From: Paractinoplanes ovalisporus
GTDB lineage: Bacteria > Actinomycetota > Actinomycetes > Mycobacteriales > Micromonosporaceae
DNA: 64,000 nt
Direction of reading: 5' to 3'
NCBI RefSeq assembly: GCF_016834655.1
Contig: NZ_JAENHP010000008.1
Location: 291,828-355,827 of the forward strand
This document shows positions 46,159-56,600 of this stretch, piece after piece. The notes under the pieces are model-generated. The model made no database searches and had not been told where the DNA came from. It saw only the letters and a list, made by a program, of their open reading frames with translations. Each line of letters begins with the position of its first letter. The stretch's first letter is position 1. Position numbers and translations under genes: made by a program.

Positions 46159-47208
46159 GTGACGGACGGGCTGGAGATCCTGCCGGTGCGCGGGATCGGG
46201 CACATCGTGGCCGGCGACGATCTGGCCGAGCTGATCACCGCGGCCGCGCCGTGGATCGCCGACGGTGACGTGCTGGTGGTCACCAGCAAGATCGTGTCGA
46301 AGGCCGAGGGGCGGCTGGTCGAGGTCCCGGCCGACGGGCCGGAACGCGACGAGGCCCGCCGGGTCGCGCTGGCCTCCGAGACCGCCCGGGTGGTGGCGCG
46401 CCGCGGGCCGACGACGATCGTGCAGACCCATCACGGCTTTGTCATGGCGGCGGCCGGCATCGACGCCTCCAACGTCGACAAGACCCACCTCGTGCTGCTG
46501 CCGGCCGACCCCGACGCGTCGGCTCAGCGGCTGCGGGCCGACTTCCGTGCGCGCGGGCTCGACGTGGGCGTCATCGTCTCCGACACGATGGGCCGGGCGT
46601 GGCGCAACGGGCTGACCGACGTGGCGCTGGGAGCGGCCGGAATCGAGCCGATCCGGGACCATCGGGGCGAGACCGACCCGTACGGGAATGAGCTCGAAAT
46701 CACCCAGATGGCCGTGATCGACGAGCTGGCCGCCGCCGGTGAACTCGTCAAGGGCAAATGCGACCAGGTGCCGGTGGCCGTTGTGCGGGGCTATCCCCGA
46801 TCCGGCATCCGCGACTCCGGAGGCGCGTCGGTGCTGCTGCGCGACGCCGCGTCCGACATGTTCAGCCTGGGCACCGCCGAGGCCCGCTCGACCGGCCTGC
46901 GCGACGCCGCCCAGCTTCCCGACGGTGCACTGCCCGGCCTCCCGGTCGATCCGGCCGCCGTCGACCGGGCCGCGGCCGCCGTGGCCGACCTGCTCTCTCA
47001 TGCCATCACGGTCACCCCGGCCGAGGTCGTCACCGGCAGCGGCGCCACGGCCGCGCTGCACCTGACGACCCGCGACGCCTCGCCGGCCGGGTGGATGCGG
47101 CTGGGCGCCGACGCGCACCGGCTGCGGGCCGCCCTGGCCGCCGAGTCGATCGTCACGCTGTCGCTGCCCCACGAGGACGGCATCCGTCTCGAGCTCTCCG
47201 GAATCTGA
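46159..47208 (+). CDS. fbiB: F420-0:gamma-glutamyl ligase FbiB (CofE type, without nitroreductase domain)
   Basis: This encodes 349 residues from GTG 46159, which has AGAGGGG at 8 bases; an ATG at 46063 would add 32 residues unlike the family. The CofE part is clear: LEILPVRGIGHIVAGDD, DVLVVTSKIVSKAEGRLVEV, GVIVSDTMGRAWRNGLTDVA and DPYGNELEITQMAVIDELAA. It adds glutamates to F420-0. Mycobacterial FbiB has a second, FMN-binding domain of about 200 residues; here only about 100 residues follow, without nitroreductase motifs. The dehydro-F420-0 reduction step must be supplied elsewhere or differ. Confidence 0.93.
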   Translation: MTDGLEILPVRGIGHIVAGDDLAELITAAAPWIADGDVLVVTSKIVSKAEGRLVEVPADGPERDEARRVALASETARVVARRGPTTIVQTHHGFVMAAAGIDASNVDKTHLVLLPADPDASAQRLRADFRARGLDVGVIVSDTMGRAWRNGLTDVALGAAGIEPIRDHRGETDPYGNELEITQMAVIDELAAAGELVKGKCDQVPVAVVRGYPRSGIRDSGGASVLLRDAASDMFSLGTAEARSTGLRDAAQLPDGALPGLPVDPAAVDRAAAAVADLLSHAITVTPAEVVTGSGATAALHLTTRDASPAGWMRLGADAHRLRAALAAESIVTLSLPHEDGIRLELSGI

Positions 47209-47217
47209 GGACCCACG

Positions 47218-47781
47218 TTGACCGTCGAAGATCTGCACGCGGACGCCGTACGGGTGCTCAGCGGATGGCATGCCACCTCGGCCGAGGCCGATGTGGCCCG
47301 CAAGCAGTGCCTGGAACTGCTGGCCGACGGCCCGGTCGCCATGACCCGGGCCCACCGGGCCGGTCACATCACGGCCAGCGCCCTGATCGTCGACGGGGAC
47401 GGGCGGGTGCTGCTCTGTCTGCACGGGCGGCTCGGCCTGTGGATGCAGCTGGGCGGCCACTGCGAGACCAGCGACGCGACACTGGCCGCGGCCGCCCTTC
47501 GCGAGGCCACCGAGGAGTCGGGCATCGCGGGGCTGGTGCTGGACGAGACACCGATCGACATCGACATCCACCCGGTGCGCTGCGGCGCCGCCGACGGTGA
47601 GCCGACGACGCCTTCGGTGCATTACGACGTACGTTTTCTGCTGCGCTGCCCGGCCGGCACCCGCGAGCGGATCAGCGAGGAGTCGGCCGAGCTGGCGTGG
47701 TTCACGCCGGACGACCTGCCGAGCCCGCTCGCTTCCGGAACGGTCCAGCAGATCGCACCGGCCCTGGCCCGCCTGAGCTGA
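47218..47781 (+). CDS. Nudix hydrolase
   Basis: This encodes 187 residues from a TTG at 47218, 9 bases after fbiB. The Nudix box GGHCETSDATLAAAALREAT-EESGI fits the GX5EX7REUXEEXGU consensus, with the glutamates that bind metal. It hydrolyses nucleoside diphosphates linked to another group; the substrate is unknown. Close spacing suggests co-transcription with fbiB, which could point to an F420- or FO-related housekeeping role, but this is inference. Confidence 0.9.
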   Translation: MTVEDLHADAVRVLSGWHATSAEADVARKQCLELLADGPVAMTRAHRAGHITASALIVDGDGRVLLCLHGRLGLWMQLGGHCETSDATLAAAALREATEESGIAGLVLDETPIDIDIHPVRCGAADGEPTTPSVHYDVRFLLRCPAGTRERISEESAELAWFTPDDLPSPLASGTVQQIAPALARLS

Positions 47782-47834
47782 TCTCCTCCGGCCGGGTCAT
47801 CCCCGAGCCGGGCGCGGCGCCACCGTGGCGTCGA

Positions 47835-48950
47835 TCAGACGTAGCCGTGCTGGCCCAGCTCCTTGAGCTCGTCGACCAGGCTCTTGACCTCCTGCGCGCG
47901 CTCGCGCGGGATCACCAGGACGGCGTCGGGGGTGTCGACGATGACCAGGTCACGCACGCCCATGGCCGCGATCAGACGGCCCTGGGTCGGCACGACCACC
48001 AGGCCCTCGGTCTCGCGCAGCAGCACGCCGGACTTCTGCTCGATGTCGTGACCCACCACCACGTTGCCGGACGGGTCGGCCGCCAGCACCTCACCCAGCG
48101 TGTGGAAGTCGCCGACGTCGTTCCAGCCGAAGTCGCCGGTGACCGTGCCCACCCGGCCGACCGTGGCCGCGCCTTCCATGACCGCGTAGTCGACCGAGAT
48201 GCGCGGCAGGGTCGGCCAGACCTCGCCCAGCACCTCCTCGCGCGCGCCCGTCTCCCAGGCCTGCGCGATGCGCGAGATGCCCGACGCGAGCTGGGGCTGC
48301 TGCCGGGTCAGCTCGGCCAGGAACGCGTCGACCCGCCAGACGAACATGCCGGCGTTCCACAGGTAGTTGCCCGACTTCACGTAACCCTCGGCTACGTCGT
48401 ACGTGGGCTTCTCCTTGAACTCCTCGACCGAAAGCACGGGGCTGTCGCCGATCGCGTTGCCGCACTGAAGATAGCCGTAGCCCGTCTCGGGGCGGGTCGG
48501 GGTGATGCCGAGCGTCATGAGCAGCCCCTCGCGGGCGCCCACCATCGCCTTCCGGATGACCTCGGTGAAGCCTTCCTTGTCGGAGATCAGGTGGTCGGAC
48601 GCGAACGACCCCATGATCGCCTCGGGGTTGCGGCGGGCGATCACGGCCGCGGCCAGGGCGATCGCCGCGCACGAGTCACGTGGTGACGGCTCGACCAGGA
48701 CGTTGGCCTCGGGGACGGACTCGAGTTGACGGGAGACCGCGGCCGCGTGCGCCACGCCGGTGACGACAAAAATGCGGTCCATCGGCGCCAGCAGGTCGAG
48801 GCGGTCGACCGTGGCCTGCAGCAGCGACGCATCGGTGCCGGTCAGCGGATGCAGGAACTTGGGGTGCCCGGCACGGGACAGCGGCCACAGCCGGGTGCCC
48901 GTCCCGCCCGCGAGAACCACGCCGTACAGGCCGTCGAGTTGATCGCTCAT
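47835..48950 (-). CDS. manC: Mannose-1-phosphate guanylyltransferase
   Basis: This encodes 371 residues from ATG 48950; an ATG 6 bases upstream would add two. The nucleotidyltransferase signature is LYGVVLAGGTGTRLWPLSRA, then HPKFLHPL, and FASDHLI for the metal-binding Asp. It makes GDP-mannose from mannose-1-phosphate and GTP, completing the manA-manB route in this window. A glycosyltransferase gene lies 18 bases upstream on the same strand. Confidence 0.95.
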   Translation of the reverse strand: MSDQLDGLYGVVLAGGTGTRLWPLSRAGHPKFLHPLTGTDASLLQATVDRLDLLAPMDRIFVVTGVAHAAAVSRQLESVPEANVLVEPSPRDSCAAIALAAAVIARRNPEAIMGSFASDHLISDKEGFTEVIRKAMVGAREGLLMTLGITPTRPETGYGYLQCGNAIGDSPVLSVEEFKEKPTYDVAEGYVKSGNYLWNAGMFVWRVDAFLAELTRQQPQLASGISRIAQAWETGAREEVLGEVWPTLPRISVDYAVMEGAATVGRVGTVTGDFGWNDVGDFHTLGEVLAADPSGNVVVGHDIEQKSGVLLRETEGLVVVPTQGRLIAAMGVRDLVIVDTPDAVLVIPRERAQEVKSLVDELKELGQHGYV

Positions 48951-48968
48951 GCGCACAGAGTGTAAAGG

Positions 48969-50120
48969 TCAGAGGGCCGCTACTCGTTTCCAGGTTGTGA
49001 CGTGCACTTCCGCACTCGACGCCCAGGTGAATTCCTTGGCCCGGTCGAAGCCCGCCTTGGCCAACGTGAGACGTCGCGGCTCGTCGTGCAGCAGGTCAGC
49101 GAGGTCGGCCGCGATGCGGTCGGGATCTTCTGTCGTGTAGGCGACAGCGTCACCGCCGACCTCGGGCAGCGACAGGCGCGGGGTCGTCAGAACCGGAGTA
49201 GCGCAGGCCATCGCCTCGAGGATCGGCAGGCCGAAGCCCTCACCGAACGACGGGTAGCACGCGACCAGCGCCCCGCCCAGGAAGCCGGGCAGGTCGGCGT
49301 AACGCAGATAACCCGGGCGCAGCAGGCGCAGGTGGGAGGGCACCTCGGCCACCGCGCGGTCGATCTCGTCGTCGTGACCCTGGCCACCGGCGAGCACCAG
49401 CGCGGGCGGGTGCGGCCAGTCGGCGACGGCACGGGCCCAGCCCCGGATCAGGTTGGGCACATTTTTGCGCGGTTCCTTGGCGCCGAGGAACGCGACATAA
49501 CCCGCGTCGGTGAGGCCGAGCCGAGCCCTCACGCGGGCCTTCTCCTCCTCGGTCGGCGCGTGGAAGGCCGCCTGGTCGACGCCGTGGTAGGCCACGTCGA
49601 TGTGGGTCGGGTCGGCGTCGAGCAGGCGGATCAGCTCGTCGCGGGTGGCCTTGCTGGGCACGATCACCCGGGCCGCGCGGCGCAGCGACGTCTTGATCGC
49701 GCTGCGGAAGAACGTGCGCTTGGTGTTGTCGTAATGCTCCGGTTCGGTGAAGAACGTCGCGTCGTGCACGGTCACCGTGACCGGGCATCCGGCGCGGAGC
49801 GGGCATGTGTAGAAGGGTGAGTGCAGCACCTGGGCGCCGACCTGCTGCGCGAGCAGGGGCAGACCCGTCTGCTCCCACGCGAGCCGGGCGGGCCGGTGCG
49901 CGACGGCGGCCGGGCCGGCGATCACCTCGGCCTTGTTGTCGAGCATGCGGCTGTAACGCTCCGCATCCGACCGCTGGGCCACCACGGCCAGATCGACCCG
50001 GTCGGGGTCCATCCGTCCGAGGGCGCCGAGCAAGCCGTCGACGTATCTGCCGACTCCTCCTCGGTCTGCGGGGACGCTGGTGGCGTCGACGAGCACTCGC
50101 GGGGGGCGACCGGCGGTCAC
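48969..50120 (-). CDS. Glycosyltransferase, GT4 family
   Basis: This encodes 383 residues from GTG 50120 with GGGAG at 7 bases. The N-terminal Rossmann domain starts PRVLVDATSVPADRGGVGRY. The C-terminal GT-B donor site has FLGAKEPRKNVPNLIRGW and PSFGEGFGLPILEAMACATP, the GT4 E-x7-E motif. It probably uses GDP-mannose, given the ManC neighbour, in envelope glycan or glycolipid synthesis; the acceptor is unknown. Confidence 0.92.
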   Translation of the reverse strand: MTAGRPPRVLVDATSVPADRGGVGRYVDGLLGALGRMDPDRVDLAVVAQRSDAERYSRMLDNKAEVIAGPAAVAHRPARLAWEQTGLPLLAQQVGAQVLHSPFYTCPLRAGCPVTVTVHDATFFTEPEHYDNTKRTFFRSAIKTSLRRAARVIVPSKATRDELIRLLDADPTHIDVAYHGVDQAAFHAPTEEEKARVRARLGLTDAGYVAFLGAKEPRKNVPNLIRGWARAVADWPHPPALVLAGGQGHDDEIDRAVAEVPSHLRLLRPGYLRYADLPGFLGGALVACYPSFGEGFGLPILEAMACATPVLTTPRLSLPEVGGDAVAYTTEDPDRIAADLADLLHDEPRRLTLAKAGFDRAKEFTWASSAEVHVTTWKRVAAL

Positions 50121-50280
50121 GAGGCAACTCCCAAAGAGGTTGTAATTCAGACCACTGGCAAGCGTACGCCCGGAATGCATCACGCACGTGACCGCGACAC
50201 CGCCTTGTTCCAAGCGTTTCCTGGTTCTCATCGCCTGCTCAGGATCAATTACTCTGCGTAATCCCCCTATCGTTGATCCC

Positions 50281-50985
50281 GTGGAGACGACGATCCCGCA
50301 GGTGCTGGCGTCCTCGGTGCGCCGCGACCCGGCGAGCCCACTGCTGACGTTCTACGACGACACGAGCGGCGATCGGACCGAATTGTCCGGTGCGACTCTG
50401 GACAACTGGGTCTCGAAGACCGCAAATCTGCTGGTCGACGGCCTGGGGCTGGCGACCGGTGACACCGCCGCGGTGACACTCCCGCCGCACTGGCAGACCG
50501 CGGCGATCCTGCTCGGGGTCTGGTCGGCCGGCGTCACGGCCGAGATCAGCGATCCGGAGTCGGCCGACGCGTTGTTCACCTCGCCGGATCAGAACGCAAC
50601 GACAAAAGCCCCGGACCGGTACGCGACGGGACTGCTGCCGTTCGCGATGCCTTTGCGGGCGCTACCGGAAGGTTTCGCCGACTACGTGCTCGAGGTGCGC
50701 CAGTTCGGTGATTACTTCCCGGGGCAGCCGGTCGCCGCGGACGATCTCGCCCTGAATGACCGCACGCACGCCGAGGTTCTGACGGCGGCCCGGGCGCGCG
50801 CCACCGAGCTCGGCATCGAGGCCGGCGGGCGGGTGCTGATCGACGCGACCACTCGCTTCGACCCGGTCGACTGGCTGCTGGCGCCGCTGGTGGCGGGCGC
50901 GTCGATCGTGCTCTGCGCCCACCTCGACCCGGCCAAGGTGAGCGGCCGGGTCGATTCCGAGAAGGTGACGCTGGTCGTCGCCTAG
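50281..50985 (+). CDS. TIGR03089-family protein
   Basis: This encodes 234 residues from GTG 50281 (VETTIPQVLASSVRRDPASP). It resembles the N-terminal part of acyl-adenylate synthetases, with LLTFYDDTSGDRTELSGATL and GDTAAVTLPPHWQTAAILLG, but stops before the AMP-binding motifs. This is the known TIGR03089 family, found near manC in actinobacteria. It has no complete active site, so catalysis is unlikely. The function is unknown. Confidence 0.85.
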   Translation: METTIPQVLASSVRRDPASPLLTFYDDTSGDRTELSGATLDNWVSKTANLLVDGLGLATGDTAAVTLPPHWQTAAILLGVWSAGVTAEISDPESADALFTSPDQNATTKAPDRYATGLLPFAMPLRALPEGFADYVLEVRQFGDYFPGQPVAADDLALNDRTHAEVLTAARARATELGIEAGGRVLIDATTRFDPVDWLLAPLVAGASIVLCAHLDPAKVSGRVDSEKVTLVVA

Positions 50986-51015
50986 CCCGGCTCGCCCCGC
51001 CGTTCGCGAACAGGC

Positions 51016-51090
51016 GCCGGCCGAATCACGCCGAGCGCGGGCAGGGCCGGCCGAATCACGCCGATCGCGGGCGGGCCGGCCGGCGTAGGT
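51016..51090. repeat. 30-bp tandem repeat between convergent genes
   Basis: GCCGGCCGAATCACGCCGA begins at 51016 and 51046 (30-bp period), with a partial third at 51075. It lies between the TIGR03089 stop and the acetoacetyl-CoA synthetase stop. Unlike the other arrays it does not clearly copy either gene end. Confidence 0.75.
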
Positions 51091-53030
51091 CAGCCCGTGC
51101 GCTTGCGGGCCAGGTCTTCGAAGGCCAGCAGCGACTCCGGGTTGGCCAGGGCGCCCTTGGCCGCGGCCGACTCGACCGGGGTGCCGGTGAGGATGCGCTT
51201 GACCGGAACTTCGAGCTTCTTCGCGGACAGGGTGCGGGGCACCGCCCGTACGGCATAGATCTCGTCGGGGATGTGGCGCGGCGACAACGCCGAACGCAAC
51301 TCACCGGCGATCTTGCGGCGGAGCGCTTCGTCGAGCTCGCGCCCCTCCGCCGGCACGACGAACAGCAGCAGCTCGCCGTTCGGGTTGTCGTCCTTCTCCA
51401 GGTGCACGACCACGGAATCGGCGATCTCGGGCAGGCTCTCGACCACGGAGTAGAACTCGGCGGTGCCCAGCCTCACGCCGCCGCGGTTGAGGGTCGCGTC
51501 GGAGCGGCCGGTGATCACGCAGGAGCCGTCGGCGCCGATCGTGATCCAGTCGCCGTGCCGCCAGACGCCCGGGAAGTAGTCGAAGTAGGCCTCCCGGTAA
51601 CGCTTGCCATCGAGGTCGTTCCAGAAGCCGACCGGCATGCTCGGCATCGGCGCGGTGATGACCAGCTCGCCGAGCTCATCGATCACCGGACGCCCCTCGG
51701 GGTCGTACGCCTGGACCCGGGCTCCCAGCGCCCGGCACGCGATCTTGCCCTCGACCACGGGGAGCAGCGGGACAGAACCCACAAATCCCGTGCACACGTC
51801 GGTGCCGCCGGAGAGCGACTGCAGTTGCAGGCCACGGCCGACGGCCTCGTAGACCCAGTCGAAACCCTCGGGTGGCAGCGGCGCGCCGGTCGAGCCGATC
51901 CCCTTGAGGCCCGGCTTGCGTGGGGTGACGCCGGCCTTGCGGCAGGCCATGAGGAACGGCGCCGACGTGCCGAAATAGGTGATGCCGGCCTCGTCGACGA
52001 GATCCCACAGGGCCGACATGTCCGGATAGCCGGGGTTGCCGTCGAACAGCACGATGGCGGCGCCGACCGCCGGGCCGCTGACCAGGAAGTTCCACATCAT
52101 CCAGCCGGTGGTGGTGAACCAGAAGAACCGGTCGCCGGGGCCGAGGTCGTGATGCAGGGCCAGCATCTTGAGGTGTTCGAGGAGGATGCCACCGTGGCCG
52201 TGCACGATCGGCTTGGGCAGCCCGGTGGTGCCGGAGCTGTAGAGCACGTAGAGCGGATGATCAAAAGGCGTTCCCGCGTACGCCATGGGCTCGTCGGTCT
52301 CGCGGGCCAGCTCACCGAACGTGTCGTTGGCGGGGTCGAGATAGCCGATGGTGACGACGTGTTCGAGGGACGGGAGGGCGGCCTTGATCGCGGCCACCTC
52401 GTCGGCGCGGTTGATGGGCTTGTCGCCGTAGCGGTAGCCGTCGACCGCGACCAGGATCTTGGGTTCGATCTGTTGCCAGCGGTCGATCACGCTGCGTACG
52501 CCGAACTCGGGGGCGCAGCTCGAGAAGACCGCTCCCAGGCTGGCCGTGGCGAGCATGAGGATGTACGTCTCGGGGATGTTCGGGGCGTACGCCGCTACCC
52601 GGTCGCCCTGCTTGATGCCTCGCGCGCGGAGCCCCGCCCGTACGAACCGGACTTTTTCCTTCAGCTCGTGTTTTGTCAGCGTTTGCGGGGCGCGGGTCTG
52701 TGAGTAGGCCAGGACCACCGGGTCGTCGTCGGCCAGGCCGGGCATGCGCAGAACGTTCTCGGCGTAGTTGAGGGTGGCGCCGGGGAACCACTTCGCGCCG
52801 GGCATCTCCGCCTCGGGCAACACGCTCGACGGCGGGTCGTGCGCGATCACCTCGAAGTAGCCCCAGATCGACTGCCAGAACGCCGGAAGATCGTCGACGG
52901 ACCATTGCCACAGCTCGGCGTAGTCGGCGAACGATCGTCCGTGTTCGCGCTCCAGCCAGGACATATAGCGCCCGATCCGGGACGTCTCGCGAACATCCGC
53001 CGGTGGCTGCCACAACACTGTGCCGGTCAT
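51090..53030 (-). CDS. Acetoacetyl-CoA synthetase
   Basis: This 646-residue ANL-family protein fits acetoacetate-CoA ligase: LWQPPADVRETSRIGRYMSW and SFADYAELWQWSVDDLPAFW at the N-terminus, AMP-binding YSSGTTGLPKPIVHGHGG, and the C-terminal DATLNRGGVRLGTAEFY with SAKKLEVPVKRIL containing the catalytic Lys. It activates acetoacetate for use as carbon or polyketide precursor. It is convergent with the TIGR03089 gene. Confidence 0.93.
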   Translation of the reverse strand: MTGTVLWQPPADVRETSRIGRYMSWLEREHGRSFADYAELWQWSVDDLPAFWQSIWGYFEVIAHDPPSSVLPEAEMPGAKWFPGATLNYAENVLRMPGLADDDPVVLAYSQTRAPQTLTKHELKEKVRFVRAGLRARGIKQGDRVAAYAPNIPETYILMLATASLGAVFSSCAPEFGVRSVIDRWQQIEPKILVAVDGYRYGDKPINRADEVAAIKAALPSLEHVVTIGYLDPANDTFGELARETDEPMAYAGTPFDHPLYVLYSSGTTGLPKPIVHGHGGILLEHLKMLALHHDLGPGDRFFWFTTTGWMMWNFLVSGPAVGAAIVLFDGNPGYPDMSALWDLVDEAGITYFGTSAPFLMACRKAGVTPRKPGLKGIGSTGAPLPPEGFDWVYEAVGRGLQLQSLSGGTDVCTGFVGSVPLLPVVEGKIACRALGARVQAYDPEGRPVIDELGELVITAPMPSMPVGFWNDLDGKRYREAYFDYFPGVWRHGDWITIGADGSCVITGRSDATLNRGGVRLGTAEFYSVVESLPEIADSVVVHLEKDDNPNGELLLFVVPAEGRELDEALRRKIAGELRSALSPRHIPDEIYAVRAVPRTLSAKKLEVPVKRILTGTPVESAAAKGALANPESLLAFEDLARKRTG

Positions 53031-53050
53031 GCGATCACCTTAATGCTCAC

Positions 53051-53120
53051 TCAGTGCCGAGCTGTCCTGGCTTCGAGTCCGGTTCTGCCCTGGCTTTCAG
53101 TCCTGCTCCGCCCTGGCCTT
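53051..53120. repeat. 24-bp copies of the thioesterase gene end
   Basis: The gene end (53097-53120, plus-strand view, including the stop) is followed on the minus strand by a diverged 24-bp copy at 53073-53096 and a weaker one at 53051-53072. Conserved words are GCCCTGG and GTCC/GTCCT. Confidence 0.65.
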
Positions 53121-53600
53121 TTGAATAGCCGCGCGGCGGGCCAGGCGGTGCTCCCGCCGGATCAGAGCCTCACGGAACCGGCGCTCGTCATCCGCGTTCT
53201 CCGGCACCACCGGGGGCACGTTTCTCGGGTGGCCGGCCACATCCACCGCCACGAACACGAGATAAGCGGTCGCCACGGTGAGCGGTTCGGCGGCGACCAC
53301 GTCCCAGCGCTCGGCCGACAGCTTGACGCCCACCTCCATCGACGTCGAGCCGGTCCAGTTCACTTGCGCGTACGCGTGCACCAGATCGCCGACGCGCACC
53401 GGCTCGAGGAACAGGATCTCGTCGATCGCGGCCGTGACCGCCGTACCGCCGCTGTGCCGGGCCGCCGCCGCGCCGGCCACGTCATCGACGAACTTCATCA
53501 GCACACCACCGTGCACGGTGCCGTACAGATTGACGTCGACGGCGGTCATGATTCGGCTCAGGGTGACCCTGGAATGGCTGGTGGGGCGGCCCTCATTCAT
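53097..53600 (-). CDS. Acyl-CoA thioesterase, hotdog fold
   Basis: This encodes 167 residues from ATG 53600. The BACH/YciA-type motifs are NLYGTVHGGVLMKFVDDVAG (with the catalytic Asp and His region), IDEILFLEPVRVGDLVHAYA and ATAYLVFVAVD. The C-terminus is charged. It cleaves acyl-CoA; chain preference is unknown. It is divergent from the giant repeat protein gene across 83 bases. Its last codons (KARAEQD) are copied downstream. Confidence 0.9.
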   Translation of the reverse strand: MNEGRPTSHSRVTLSRIMTAVDVNLYGTVHGGVLMKFVDDVAGAAAARHSGGTAVTAAIDEILFLEPVRVGDLVHAYAQVNWTGSTSMEVGVKLSAERWDVVAAEPLTVATAYLVFVAVDVAGHPRNVPPVVPENADDERRFREALIRREHRLARRAAIQKARAEQD

Positions 53601-53683
53601 GCGGCGTACGTTACGGCGTCCTTCCGCCCGGTTGCCCCTCGACGGTACGTTCGTCGGGCAGCCAGCCACCGGGGAGAGAAAGC

Positions 53684-56600
53684 GTGCGCCACTTCAGGTC
53701 GATCTTGTATGCCCTCGTACTGGCACCGGCGGTGTGGGTTCTCGCCGGGGTTGGCTTCACCCACGACCTGACCACCCGGGGGCGCGGAGACTTCGCCGTC
53801 GAGTCGGCGACGGGCCTGCTGCTCCTGGTGCTCGCCGGGGCCGCGTACGGAATCTTGCTCCTCGCACCCGTCTCCCCCGCCGGGCCGGTCTTCGGCGGGC
53901 TGGCCTACCTGGGCATATCGCTGTGGGCGCTGGTGTCGCCGTCGGGTTACGCGGCGGTGTGGCCGGCCTCGGTGGCGAAGGAGAGCTTCGACCTGAGCCG
54001 CCCCGGTTACGGCCTCGCGGCGATGCTGGCGATACCTCTTCTCTGTACGGCGTTGAGCGCGCGTCGATGGGCCGCCTACCAACCGCCGGTGCTGCCGCTG
54101 ATCGGCCCGGTGGGCCGCGCCCGTGTGACAGCACCGGCGCCGCCCGCCCACCCCGCCGACCCCGACCCGACGACGGTGATGCGGCTGCCCGCGATGCCGC
54201 CCTCGAACGCGACGACAGTCCCGCTCCCCGCGCGCGAAGAGCCGGCGACCGTGGCATCGGTGGTCCCGACCGCGGCCGACGCCACGACGGTGCTGCCGTC
54301 GAACGACCCCACATCCACCGGAACCCGAATGCCGGCGCCGACGCCGGCCGAGTCCTCCGACGAGCCGACCACCGTCCTGTCCCCGATGGCCCCGGCCGCC
54401 GCGGCTGGCGCGACCGACGCCCGGTCGTTCGCCGACGCCGATTCCGCGGATGGAGACGTCGCCACGGGTGACCTCGGACCCACGAGCAGTCCCGCCATGA
54501 ATGGCCTGGTCGCGGGCGACCGTGCCGAGGGCGGGCGGGGCACGGACGGGTTGAACGCGGGTGACCCCGCCGTCGCGGACGACACCGACGAGGCGACGAC
54601 CGTTCTGGCGCCGATGACTTCGACCACGCCGGACGCCGACAGCGAGATCACCGCAAGCACAGCGGCCCAGCCCGTTTCGGCGGATGAGCCGACCCTGTCC
54701 GACGCGACCGCCGACGAAGCGACCGCCCAGATCAACTCGGACGACGAGCCCACCGGGGCAAATGTCGCGGCCGCACCGGACAATGTCGCGGTCACACCGG
54801 ACAAGCCGGACACGCAGGCTGAGGCCGACGCAACAACCGAAGAATCGACCGCGGCCGAGACCGCTGCGGAAGAGCCGAGTGTTGCCGCGATGTCCCTGGC
54901 CGGGCCCTTGCGCGAGGTGGCCGCGGTCGCACCGGAGGACGAGGCCACCATCGCGTTGTCGACGTTCCGCGACGAGCGCCAGACCGTGGTAGTCGTCTCC
55001 TCCGACGAGGCCGCTACGGTCGCTGCCCTCTTCAACGGCCAAGCCTCGACCAGGCGCGCCACCGTAACCCCGCCGCCGACGAAGCCCCAGGTCCAAGACT
55101 TGGAGCTGACACCGGCCGGCGGCCAGAACCTTGAAAGCCGCACCGCGCCGGCTGCTCTCCAGGAAGATGCGACGCCAGCCGCTGTCGACGAGCCGGCCAA
55201 CCCGGCCGCCCTCGAGGGAACAGAGTCACCGGCCGCTCCGGAAGAGCCCGCGCCGGCCCAGCACGACGACAGCAGCGACGCGCCCGACGAGGCTGACACG
55301 CCGAGCGCCAACACTCCCGGCGCAGTCGACACGCCGGCCGGGGCGGAACTCCAGACCGGCGGTGGCCTCGACGATTCCGACGCGCCGGGGGCCGACCTCG
55401 ACACGCCGACCACGGATCTCGAAGCCGTCAATGACTCCGCGGTCGCCGAGGCGGCTGACGGTGGCAGCGAGGTTGGCGACGAAACGGTCGGCTCGGGTAC
55501 GGCCGACCCCGCAGTCGTCGATGCCGAGGAAACGACAGCCGTTCTTCAGAGCGCCGACACCAGTGCGGAGAAGGCGGTCGACACCGGCAGCGGGGCGGTG
55601 GACGACGAAAAGACGACGGTCCTCACGGGATCCGCTGCCGATGCTGCGCCTGTGAGCGAAGAGCCCGATGCCTCCACGGCCGGGTCCGAATCCGAGCCTA
55701 CGGCTGTGCTCGAGGCAACGACCGCTGCGGGCAACCACGTGCCGGGCGTGGAGTCCGTTACGGCCGAAGCCGACGCCGAGAGCGCAGAAGACTCCGTAAG
55801 TGACGCTACTGCTGCGAGCAGTGCCGCTGACGAGATCGCGGCCGCCGAGGTTGTCGACGACAACGCGGCTGCTGCTGACGTCACCGCTGTGAACGCTGAC
55901 GCTGCTGAGGACACCGCAGCTGGGAACGCGGCAGCTGAGGACACCGCCACGGGTGCTTTTGCTGACCAGACCGACGCCACCGAGGACGCCGCCGCCAGCG
56001 CTCCGCCAGAAGAGACCGACGCGACCGAACAATCCGCCGAGGCCGAGCCGACGGAGACTGACGCCGCTGACGTCTCTGCCGCCGCTGAGGGTGCTTCGGC
56101 TCGGGTTGCCGCTGCTGAGGGCGTGGAAGGTGCCGGCGAGGGTTCGGAGTCGTCGGGTGGGGCTGACGATGAGGCTCGGGCGGATGACGGGTTCGCTGAT
56201 CTGATTGTTGTCGGGAAGGCCAAGGCTGCGCCGGCGACGCGGGCGGTGCCGCCGGAGTTCGAGGAGACCCGGTCGTTCGACGCGCCCGATCCGGATCGCA
56301 CGCGTGCGATCAATCTTGGGGAGATGACCACCAAGCTTCAGGTCACCCCGGGTCTGGGCGATGAGCCGGACAGCGTCAACGAGCCGGCCAGGGCGCGGGC
56401 GTCGGTGGCTGCGCCGGATGCGGCCGGGCCGGATCTGAGTGGGGCCGAGGTGACGCGGTCGCTGAGTGCGCCCGACCCCGAGCGGACCCAGACGATCCAG
56501 GTGTTCCGGCCGGACTACGCCGAAGCCGCGCATGTCGGTGAGGAGACCACGCACTCGATCACCGTTGTGTCGTCGGACGACGCCGAGATCAGGCACTCCC

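Noticed and set aside
50188..50280. An N-terminal extension of the TIGR03089 gene
   Set aside because: The extra 31 residues are not family-like; the GTG at 50281 gives the usual start.
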